From Bacillota bacterium (GTDB lineage Bacteria > Bacillota > Clostridia > Peptostreptococcales > Anaerovoracaceae): 12,911 bases of DNA. The translations under genes were made by a program, and so were the position numbers. Of this stretch, positions 7,331 to 12,911 are shown in pieces (the stretch's first letter is position 1; each line of letters starts with the position of its first letter). The notes under the pieces were generated by a model, which made no database searches, was not told the DNA's origin, and saw nothing but the letters and a program-made list of their open reading frames with translations. Location: the NCBI GenBank assembly GCA_905372035.1, contig CAJPNN010000049.1:1-12911 (forward strand), given 5' to 3'.

Positions 7331-10117
7331 CTACTCAACTATAACCGTTGCCGGATAAGATTTGCCTTTGCCCGGAGCTTTTGCATATATTTCTATTTTA
7401 TCTCCGAGATCCAAAGGAGTTTTAAAAGTTATCGTATATATTCCTGATGGACTTTCCGTTACGCTTACTTCCGCACCGAGATCATTATCGTCTTTTTTGA
7501 CTTGCAAAGTACACCCCGCCTCGGCCGTAACAACTATTTTCGAAACTCCCGGTTTAATACTTGCTTTATCCACAAACTGCGGCTCTGCGGTATCAGGTGC
7601 GGGATATCTTACACTGACATCGGCATAGCCCGCATATCCGTTAATTTTAACTCTTAAAGTTCTCGTTCCTTCTTTGTTTTTAACTGCGTTCCTCGTTACT
7701 TCTATCGTTTTTCCCGTGACGGTATAATTCATAGGAAACTTTTCAATCTCCCTTTCAACACCGTTTTCAACCTCAAACAAACTTACAGCATCGGATTCCG
7801 GAGTTTCCGCAATATCTAAAAGAATGTTGAATCCTTCACTCTTCTTATATTCCTTATCCTCTTCCAGGCTTGCACTGAACGTCTTTGTCGGCGGAACAGG
7901 CGGCTGGCTGCCCTTTGCAACTTTGATCGTAAGCTTGTCACTTTCTTCTTTTCCCGTCACTTTTGCAACGACCGATATCTCCATATTTTCTTTCAATGCT
8001 TTACTTAACTCTACTATATACGTTCTTCCTGAGACATCGTTGGGATCCGGGGATACCTTTGATGCAAAAAGATAAAAGTCATCCTTTTCCTCTACAGTAA
8101 TCATTGCCCCTGCCTCACTCTTAATTTTAAAGCTTTTAGCACCGTCTTTTATCTCTGCTTCATCCACAAATTCCGGCTTTTCCGTTTTAAGATTCGGCAT
8201 AGGCAAAGTCCTTACTTCAGTAGCTGTATTTCCCGCTCTGTCTTTAGATACTATCTTTACGCTGTCACCCGAAGCCAAAGGCGCCGCCAAATTGATCTCT
8301 ACCATAGGATCGTCCGCAACAGTAAGCTCTTTTTCTTCTTTAACCGTCATATTATTTGTTACGGTAATTTTTACGCTGCTGCACAATTCCGTTATGAAAC
8401 TTATTTTACTTGATCCCGCCTCAACACCTTTAATGTTTAAAATAACCGGAGGGATTTCGTCCTTTTTAAGTTTTTCGGAAAGCTCTTTAATCTTTTCCGT
8501 TACCGCTTTGACTTCTTCATTTGATGATGAAGATTTTATTATAACCCTCTTTGCATAAATAACCGCTTTTTTAAGATCAGCCTTTCCGTTTCCGTCTATG
8601 GTTAAATCCGCTATCTTTTCTTCCGCCTTGACAACCGCTTCTTTAAGTTTTTCTTTATCAACGGGAGCCTTCTTTTTCAATGCTGAAACTTTATCATTAA
8701 GCTCTCTCATGTATTTTTTTGAATCGCTTATTGATATATTCGAGAGATCTTTATCTTTAATTTCCGCTACTTTCTTAGCCAGCTCAATAAAATTATTATC
8801 ATTTTCCGCATTCAAATCTAAAAATGCATCTTCTGCGAGATATATTGCCTGCAAAAGCCCTGTGATGTCCGCCACTTCACCGTTTACAACCTCTATTTTT
8901 CTGACAAAATTCTTTTCCGGCAATTCTCCGTTATTATCTATTATGCTATAGTTTATTTCCTTGATTCCCGGGATGCTTGTATCTACTTGATTAGGGGCTA
9001 TCAAAAATGAAAACGACGCATTATCTTTTTCATCTCCTTCAATCCAGATACCTGCCTTTAAATCAAACTGGCTGTCCTTCGCAACCTTTGCATAGTCTGC
9101 ACCGTGTACTACTATTTCCGATTCCGCCACGGCCTTATTGTACTTAATGCGTATATCCTGCATTTTGCCTATTATGTCTTTAAAATCCGCCTCCGTTCCG
9201 TCTTGTGCTTCAATACTTGCAAAAGCCTTATCTCTAAGTAAAATATACTGATCATAATCCGACTTGTTCAGTAAAATCCTGAAATCACTTTCAGGTCTTT
9301 TTAAAATTTCTTTTGCATACTCAGCCTCAAGCTTGAGTGCCGGTGTCAATGCCACCTTAACGACAGGCTTAGGGTTCGGTATGAAGCCTCCTCCTGAAGT
9401 CCCTCCAGAGCCGCTTCCGGGATCCGTCGGTTTCTTATCTTTATCTTTGTTCTGATCCTTGCCTTTTTTATCTTCATCTTTTTTATCATTATCTGCGACT
9501 TTACCGCTGCCGGATAATGCGGGTTTTTCCATCTTCGCATCCATATTTACTATAAGAGTTGCAATTTCCGCTCTGCTGATGTTTCTTTTCCCTCCGAAAA
9601 GATTGTTCCCTATTCCGTTTATTATCCCCATAGACGCCAATTTACTTATCTCGTCTTTAGCAAAACTGTTTGACGTATCATCAAAAACTTTTCCTTTAAT
9701 GTTGGAAACATCTTTCTTTTTTATAACATATCTATATAAAATTGCTGCACTTTCTTCCCTTGTTATCGTATTTAAAGGATGAAATTTCCCATCGAGATAT
9801 CCGTTGATCAGTTTCTCCTTCGTCAAAAATCCTACGGCGCTTTCACTCCACCTTCCTTTAACATCGGGGAATCCCGATGTGTTCTTATCTTTCATTCCTA
9901 TATACTTCGCCAGCACGGCACAAAACTCTTCTCTTGTTATCGCTTTATTCGGTCTAAAATTGCCGTCAATATACCCTGACATAATTTTATTCGCTTCCAG
10001 CTTCTCTATGCTCTCTTCAGCCCAATGTCCTGAAGTATCCGTTGCTCCGAATACGGGAACACTTGTAAGTATCATCGAAAAAAATAAAACAAAAGCTACA
10101 AATTTTTTATTTCTCAT
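7331..10117 (-). CDS. Secreted SLH-anchored surface protein with helical region and repeated Ig-like modules, function unknown
   Basis: The 928-residue protein is predicted to be exported and held on the cell wall. Residues 1-24 form a signal peptide (MRNKK, hydrophobic core, VFGA cleavage region). Three SLH domains follow at about 29-70, 83-131 and 144-190, with the polymer-binding motif in the forms ITREE, ITREE and ISRAE. Residues 197-250 are a Lys/Asp-rich then Gly/Ser-rich hinge. Helical, coiled-coil-like stretches lie at about 255-330 and 417-553, with a non-helical insert between them. From 556 the protein is beta-rich: related Ig-like modules at about 556-640, 645-735 and 843-928, interrupted at about 745-838 by a different module ending NGYAGYADVSV, somewhat like DUF1533-type domains (weak). 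No enzymatic motif was seen. ATG at 10117 is the only plausible start: an in-frame TAG lies just upstream. It is the first gene of a probable two-gene operon, 37 bp before the SLH protease gene. A structural S-layer or adhesin role is inference. Confidence 0.9.
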   Translation of the reverse strand: MRNKKFVAFVLFFSMILTSVPVFGATDTSGHWAEESIEKLEANKIMSGYIDGNFRPNKAITREEFCAVLAKYIGMKDKNTSGFPDVKGRWSESAVGFLTKEKLINGYLDGKFHPLNTITREESAAILYRYVIKKKDVSNIKGKVFDDTSNSFAKDEISKLASMGIINGIGNNLFGGKRNISRAEIATLIVNMDAKMEKPALSGSGKVADNDKKDEDKKGKDQNKDKDKKPTDPGSGSGGTSGGGFIPNPKPVVKVALTPALKLEAEYAKEILKRPESDFRILLNKSDYDQYILLRDKAFASIEAQDGTEADFKDIIGKMQDIRIKYNKAVAESEIVVHGADYAKVAKDSQFDLKAGIWIEGDEKDNASFSFLIAPNQVDTSIPGIKEINYSIIDNNGELPEKNFVRKIEVVNGEVADITGLLQAIYLAEDAFLDLNAENDNNFIELAKKVAEIKDKDLSNISISDSKKYMRELNDKVSALKKKAPVDKEKLKEAVVKAEEKIADLTIDGNGKADLKKAVIYAKRVIIKSSSSNEEVKAVTEKIKELSEKLKKDEIPPVILNIKGVEAGSSKISFITELCSSVKITVTNNMTVKEEKELTVADDPMVEINLAAPLASGDSVKIVSKDRAGNTATEVRTLPMPNLKTEKPEFVDEAEIKDGAKSFKIKSEAGAMITVEEKDDFYLFASKVSPDPNDVSGRTYIVELSKALKENMEISVVAKVTGKEESDKLTIKVAKGSQPPVPPTKTFSASLEEDKEYKKSEGFNILLDIAETPESDAVSLFEVENGVEREIEKFPMNYTVTGKTIEVTRNAVKNKEGTRTLRVKINGYAGYADVSVRYPAPDTAEPQFVDKASIKPGVSKIVVTAEAGCTLQVKKDDNDLGAEVSVTESPSGIYTITFKTPLDLGDKIEIYAKAPGKGKSYPATVIVE

Positions 10118-10129
10118 TTCCTATAAATT

Positions 10130-10138
10130 CTCCTCTCC
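10130..10138 (-). promoter_or_regulatory. Ribosome binding site of the 928-residue SLH protein gene
   Basis: The minus strand reads GGAGAGGAG with AGGAG ending 12 nt before the ATG at 10117, a longer spacing than usual. An in-frame TAG between site and ATG rules out any upstream start, so the ATG stands. A second short AGGAA directly touches the ATG and is too close to function alone. Confidence 0.6.
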
Positions 10139-10150
10139 AAAAATTTTATA

Positions 10151-10183
10151 AGCGTAGACCGACTATATCCGTTAGTCCACGCT
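10151..10183 (-). promoter_or_regulatory. 5'-terminal leader hairpin of the SLH operon mRNA
   Basis: Arms agcgtagac (10151-10159) and gtccacgct (10175-10183) pair over nine positions with one G-U wobble in RNA. An alternative fold pairs AGCGT/ACGCT outside and GACTA/TAGTC inside, with a 3'-side bulge. With the predicted start near 10186 the hairpin would occupy the extreme 5' end of the message. Such structures are known to stabilise mRNAs; an operator overlapping +1 is the alternative. Confidence 0.5.
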
Positions 10184-10192
10184 AACTATGTT

Positions 10193-10221
10193 AGAGTATC
10201 ACAACATATATTTCTTTTCAA
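10193..10221 (-). promoter_or_regulatory. Putative sigma-A-type promoter of the SLH operon
   Basis: The minus strand reads TTGAAA (10216-10221), a 17-nt spacer, then TACTCT (10193-10198), preceded by TGA, which fits an extended -10. An A/T-tract rich in T lies just upstream of the -35 and could act as an UP element. Initiation would fall near 10186, giving a leader of about 69 nt before the ATG at 10117. It is the best match in the gap and is correctly placed; there is no experimental support. Confidence 0.55.
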
Positions 10222-10425
10222 GTATTTAGAATTAAAACTTACAAAAAAATTGTAGGATTGCACACATCAATAAGAACCTGATTTACACCTAATTTAAGAA
10301 AGTCCTGAATTATAAAACCCCCTTTGCAAATACTTGCTGATGAATTAAATAATTTAGGACTGCTTGATAAACCTGAAAATTACTCCGATTTTATATCACA
10401 TGTCAGGAGAAGTTTCTACATCATC
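10219..10425 (+). other. Non-coding gap with a possible decayed gene fragment
   Basis: The 323-bp gap between purD and the SLH gene has no intact gene. On the plus strand one frame runs from about 10219 into the purD 3' end and is broken only by two TGA codons (10279-10281, 10306-10308). After the second, from 10309 to about 10425, it reads like real protein, including LADELNNLGLLDKPENY. The opposite strand also has a protein-like run ending at TAA near 10240. I do not recognise a family. No start codon with a ribosome site was found. Either a remnant of a lost gene or mobile element, or chance, is possible; the promoter of the SLH operon overlaps its left end. Confidence 0.2.
10301..10361 (-). 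terminator. Long inverted repeat, possible terminator of the purine operon
   Basis: Arms agtcctgaattat (10301-10313) and ataatttaggact (10349-10361) are complementary at 12 of 13 positions around a 35-nt loop. A small hairpin, gcaa-atac-ttgc (10325-10336), nests inside. On the minus strand the distal arm is followed by TTTCTTAAATT, only a weak T-tract. It is placed correctly to end the purH-purD transcript before the SLH operon promoter, but the loop is long and the stem AT-rich, so termination is uncertain. Confidence 0.3.
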
Positions 10426-10427
10426 AC

Positions 10428-10440
10428 CGCTATTATAGCG
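10428..10440. repeat. 13-nt palindrome abutting the purD stop codon
   Basis: The bases cgctattatagcg form a perfect palindrome about a single central T (six-base arms), directly adjacent to the TAA of purD at 10441-10443. Downstream on the minus strand there is no T-run, so it is a poor intrinsic terminator. It may protect the 3' end of the message or be fortuitous. It shares AGCG/CGCT ends with the other two hairpins in this window. Confidence 0.45.
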
Positions 10441-11694
10441 TTATTCTCCAATATCTTTTCTATATTGTGCTCCGTCAAAATGTATTTTTTCTACAGCCGA
10501 AAAAGCCTTTTCTTTAGCTTTTTCAAGGTTGGCGCCTCTTGCCGTCACACCTAAGACTCTCCCTCCGTTTGTTACAAGTTTTCCATCTTTTATTGCAGTT
10601 CCTGCATGAAAGACAAAAACATCACTGTCGGATATTTTATCTATACCCTTTATCTCTCTGCCTTTTACATATTCGCCGGGATAACCCTCAGATGCCATAA
10701 CAACACAACACGCCGCATCTTCAGACCATTTTATTTTTATTTTATCCAATTTATTATCTACAACCGCTTCCATTATGTTAAGCAGATCCGATTCCATTCT
10801 GAAAAGTATCGATTGAGTTTCGGGATCTCCGAATCTGACATTAAATTCAATCACTTTCGGGCCATCTTCGCTTATCATAAGTCCTATAAAAAGTACCCCA
10901 TGAAAATCCAACTTTTCTTTTTTTAATCCCTCAAGTGTAGGTTCCAAAATTTCTTTTTTAATTCTGTCTTCCAGCTCTTCAGTAAAAATTTTATTCGGAG
11001 AATAGGTCCCCATACCTCCCGTATTCGGACCTTTATCCTTTTCAAAGATTCTTTTATAATCCTGTGCCGATTCCATCGGGACTATATTGTTTTTATCTAC
11101 GAAGCAAAGACATGAAGCTTCTCTTCCTGTTAGAAATTCTTCCACAACGATTTTATTCCCGGCATCTCCGAATTTTTTGTTTGTCATCATATCTTCAATT
11201 GCAGTTCTTGCCGATTCCGCATCCTCGGCAATCACAACACCCTTGCCCGCAGCAAGACCGTCCGCCTTTATAACCATCGGAAAACCGAAAACTCCTATTG
11301 AATCAATAACTTCATCCTTGTTTGAAAATTCCATATATCCCGCCGTCGGTATATTATATTTTTTTAAAAACGCCTTTGTAAAAGCTTTTGATCCCTCAAG
11401 CCTTGCACAGCTCTTATTCGGACCGAAAACTTTTATCCCCCGTTTTATCATTGCATCTGATATACCCATTGTAAGCGGAATCTCAGGCCCTACTACAACT
11501 ATATCTATATTTTTGTTTTCTGCAAAGTCAACAAGCGCATCTATATCTTTATCTTTGATCTCAACACATTCCGCCAACTCTGCAATCCCGGGATTACCCG
11601 GAGCGGAATAAAGCTTAGGCTTCCTTTTACTCTGAGCAAGTTTCAAGCATATAGCGTGCTCCCTCGCTCCGCCTCCAACTATCAATATGTTCAA
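10441..11694 (-). CDS. purD: Phosphoribosylamine--glycine ligase (GAR synthetase) PurD
   Basis: PurD joins phosphoribosylamine and glycine with ATP to give glycinamide ribonucleotide, step two of de novo purine synthesis, in the cytoplasm. The 417-residue product is the usual family length. It opens with the N-domain motif GGGAREHAI. The ATP-grasp region follows with GPEIPL (about residue 75), KADGLAAGKGVVIA (about 143-156), EEFLTGREAS, DKGPNTGGMGTYSP (about 215-228) and the metal/ATP-binding VIEFNVRFGDPETQ (about 280-293). The C-terminal domain carries VTARGANLEKAKEKA and ends QYRKDIGE. The start codon is TTG (+ strand CAA at 11692-11694), chosen because AGGAGG lies 7 nt upstream and the Rossmann-like N-terminus MNILIVGGGAREHA begins exactly there. 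It probably shares a transcript with purH, possibly helped by a weak internal promoter. The stop is TAA, directly followed by a 13-nt palindrome. Confidence 0.97.
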   Translation of the reverse strand: MNILIVGGGAREHAICLKLAQSKRKPKLYSAPGNPGIAELAECVEIKDKDIDALVDFAENKNIDIVVVGPEIPLTMGISDAMIKRGIKVFGPNKSCARLEGSKAFTKAFLKKYNIPTAGYMEFSNKDEVIDSIGVFGFPMVIKADGLAAGKGVVIAEDAESARTAIEDMMTNKKFGDAGNKIVVEEFLTGREASCLCFVDKNNIVPMESAQDYKRIFEKDKGPNTGGMGTYSPNKIFTEELEDRIKKEILEPTLEGLKKEKLDFHGVLFIGLMISEDGPKVIEFNVRFGDPETQSILFRMESDLLNIMEAVVDNKLDKIKIKWSEDAACCVVMASEGYPGEYVKGREIKGIDKISDSDVFVFHAGTAIKDGKLVTNGGRVLGVTARGANLEKAKEKAFSAVEKIHFDGAQYRKDIGE

Positions 11695-11701
11695 ATCCCT
11701 T

Positions 11702-11707
11702 CCTCCT
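11702..11707 (-). promoter_or_regulatory. Shine-Dalgarno site of purD fixing a TTG start
   Basis: The minus strand reads AGGAGG, 7 nt before the TTG at 11694. This perfect, well-spaced site is the main reason to accept a TTG start; no in-frame ATG or GTG lies at an equally good position. Confidence 0.85.
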
Positions 11708-11728
11708 GTTCTTTGATTTCATATGCTC

Positions 11729-11768
11729 CATAGCGAGTCTGACGTTTTTTCGAAATCTTCACGCTATG
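11729..11768 (-). other. Imperfect hairpin in the purH-purD spacer
   Basis: Seven-base arms catagcg (11729-11735) and cgctatg (11762-11768) are exact reverse complements around a 26-nt centre. In the mRNA sense the stem can extend inward by TGA/TCA after a four-base bulge (GACT) on the 3' side. No T-tract follows, so it is not an intrinsic terminator in the purD direction. It lies between the purH stop and the purD ribosome site, and could act in mRNA processing or stability or be a small dispersed repeat. It resembles the hairpin at 10151-10183. Confidence 0.6.
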
Positions 11769-11790
11769 CTATATATTACAATGTCGCACA

Positions 11791-11796
11791 ATTATA
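11791..11796 (-). promoter_or_regulatory. Possible internal -10 element before purD
   Basis: The minus strand reads TATAAT here, just after the purH stop. No convincing -35 hexamer lies 16-18 nt upstream (only CATTAG-like sequence), and in an AT-rich spacer a match can occur by chance. If real, it would give purD a secondary promoter whose transcript begins shortly before the 11729-11768 hairpin. Confidence 0.2.
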
Positions 11797-11813
11797 GCTC
11801 TTGTCCGTTTCTA

Positions 11814-12911
11814 CTAATGTTTAAAATGTCTCTCACCTGTAAACACCATTGCTATCCCGAGTTCATCAGCTTTTTTTATTGAGTCTTCATCCCTCATAGA
11901 TCCTCCCGGCTGTATTATCGCTTTTATACCCGCACTTGCCGCCGTCGTCACACAGTCATCAAATGGAAAAAATGCATCTGAAGCAAGAACGGCTCCCTCA
12001 ACGTTTTCAAGAGATCTGCTTATTGCATTTTCCACAGCCCAGATTCTATTTACCTGACCTGCTCCCACCCCTAAGGTTTTTTTCCCTTTTACAACCGCAA
12101 TTCCGTTTGAATGTATATGTTTCACTACTTTCATAGCAAACTCCATGTCATCTGTCTGTTCTTTATCGGGAGCATTCTTTGTGACTACGGAAAGTTTACT
12201 TTCATTATAAAGTGTATTGTCGGACTCTTGTATCAATATGCCGCCCGATACTCTTTTAATATCAAAACTTTTTTCTTCCCTACCTGCTGTAATATCCTTT
12301 AATTCAAGTAACCTTATGTTTTTCTTTAAAGTCAATATATCTAACGCTTCTTTTGAAAATCCGGGTGCTATTATTATTTCTAAAAATATCTTGTTTATTT
12401 CTGTTGCAGTTTTCGCATCCACCTCTCTGTTTATTGCAACGATACCTCCGAAAATCGAAACCGGATCCGCACTATATGCTCCAATATATGCATCATAAAC
12501 ATTATCTGCCGAACATACTCCACACGGATTCCCATGCTTTACCGCAACAACCGTAGGCTCATCAAACTCTTTTAACAGTGCGAGCGCTCCGTTTGTATCA
12601 TTTATATTGTTAAAAGACAACTCTTTCCCGTGGATCTGCTTCGCATTCACTATGCTCCCCGGCGGTGCGACAGCTTCCTTGTAATACCATGCTTTTTGGT
12701 GCGGATTTTCCCCATATCTCAAGTCTCCGCACTTTTCATATGTTAAACTTATTTCATCAGGCAGTTCCCCTGAAATTTTCTCTCTTAAATAACTCGCAAT
12801 AAGACTGTCATATGCAGCGGTATGCTGAAAAACCTTAAGTGCAAGTCTATACCTTTCATCATAGGATATATTTCCGTCGTCATCCATGTTCTTGAGAACA
12901 TTTTTGTAATC
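11814..12911 (-). CDS. purH: Bifunctional purine biosynthesis protein PurH, 3' part (AICAR formyltransferase / IMP cyclohydrolase), partial
   Basis: PurH catalyses the last two steps of IMP synthesis in the cytoplasm: formyl transfer from 10-formyl-tetrahydrofolate to AICAR, then ring closure to IMP. Only the C-terminal transformylase region is visible. The frame is open through the right edge, adding eight codons (DYKNVLKN) before the first Met at 12887, so that Met is internal and not the start. About 365 residues are present of the roughly 510 usual for the family; the N-terminal MGS-like cyclohydrolase domain lies outside the window. Diagnostic motifs are HTAAYD, GENPHQKAWYY, VAVKHGNPCG (the Lys-His pair implicated in formyl transfer), ASDAFFPFDD, IIQPGGSMRD and the C-terminal FTGERHFKH, then stop TAG at 11814-11816. 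purD follows 119 bp downstream on the same strand, as at the end of many Firmicutes pur operons. Nothing visible suggests disruption. Confidence 0.97.
   Translation of the reverse strand, partial: DYKNVLKNMDDDGNISYDERYRLALKVFQHTAAYDSLIASYLREKISGELPDEISLTYEKCGDLRYGENPHQKAWYYKEAVAPPGSIVNAKQIHGKELSFNNINDTNGALALLKEFDEPTVVAVKHGNPCGVCSADNVYDAYIGAYSADPVSIFGGIVAINREVDAKTATEINKIFLEIIIAPGFSKEALDILTLKKNIRLLELKDITAGREEKSFDIKRVSGGILIQESDNTLYNESKLSVVTKNAPDKEQTDDMEFAMKVVKHIHSNGIAVVKGKKTLGVGAGQVNRIWAVENAISRSLENVEGAVLASDAFFPFDDCVTTAASAGIKAIIQPGGSMRDEDSIKKADELGIAMVFTGERHFKH

Noticed and set aside
10279..10308. Idea that the two in-frame TGA codons are read as tryptophan or selenocysteine
   Set aside because: The protease gene ends with TGA (then TAA), its tryptophans are encoded by TGG where checked, and no SECIS-like structure was seen. 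A decayed or chance frame is simpler.
10118..10440. Riboswitch or T-box ahead of the SLH operon
   Set aside because: The predicted leader is only about 69 nt and shows no recognisable purine, T-box or other riboswitch core; only a simple hairpin is evident.
10324..10554. Plus-strand open frame starting at TTG and running into purD
   Set aside because: No ribosome site before the TTG, and more than a third overlaps the 3' end of purD in antisense. Only its first part is kept, as a low-confidence fragment.
11729..11768. Intrinsic terminator between purH and purD
   Set aside because: On the coding strand the stem is followed by GAGCATATGAAATC rather than a T-tract, and the loop is long.
1..12911. 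CRISPR arrays, tRNA or rRNA genes, insertion sequences, defence or phage genes
   Set aside because: No regularly spaced direct repeats, tRNA-like cloverleaf sequence, intact transposase frame or phage/defence motif was found on either strand.

Overview
The window reads as a piece of a moderately AT-rich chromosome from a Gram-positive, Firmicutes/Clostridia-like bacterium. The evidence is two exported proteins with S-layer homology (SLH) anchors, AGGAGG-type ribosome binding sites, and a purH-purD gene order typical of Firmicutes pur operons. BspA-type leucine-rich repeats on one surface protein suggest, but do not prove, a host-associated (oral, gut or vaginal) lifestyle. I cannot name the genus. 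All four genes lie on the minus strand, so transcription runs from high to low coordinates.

Right part (about 10441-12911): the 3' end of purH (C-terminal AICAR transformylase half only; the gene runs off the window) and complete purD, separated by a 119-bp spacer. These are the last genes of a de novo purine operon. purD starts at TTG behind a strong AGGAGG site. The spacer holds a 40-nt imperfect hairpin that is not a terminator.

Middle (10118-10440): a 323-bp non-coding gap. From the purD side it holds a 13-nt palindrome abutting the purD stop codon, a long inverted repeat that may end the purine transcript, a stretch that reads like a decayed protein-coding fragment, a good promoter-like sequence pointing left, and an imperfect hairpin that would sit at the very 5' end of the resulting mRNA. 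This leader hairpin resembles the purH-purD spacer hairpin in sequence and layout.

Left part (76-10117): a two-gene surface-protein operon with only 37 bp between the genes. The first gene encodes a 928-residue SLH protein: signal peptide, three N-terminal SLH domains, charged linker, helical region and repeated beta-sandwich modules. The second encodes a roughly 2400-residue cell-surface subtilase of bacillopeptidase F type with an intact Asp/His/Ser triad, followed by jelly-roll, fibronectin III, carboxypeptidase-regulatory-like, BspA-type LRR and Ig/MucBP-like modules, a glycine-rich hinge and three C-terminal SLH domains. Both proteins are expected to be secreted by Sec and held non-covalently on the cell-wall polymer through SLH domains, one by its N-terminus and one by its C-terminus. 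A hairpin at the left edge may be the start of the operon terminator.

No tRNA, rRNA, CRISPR array, complete insertion sequence or phage gene was seen.
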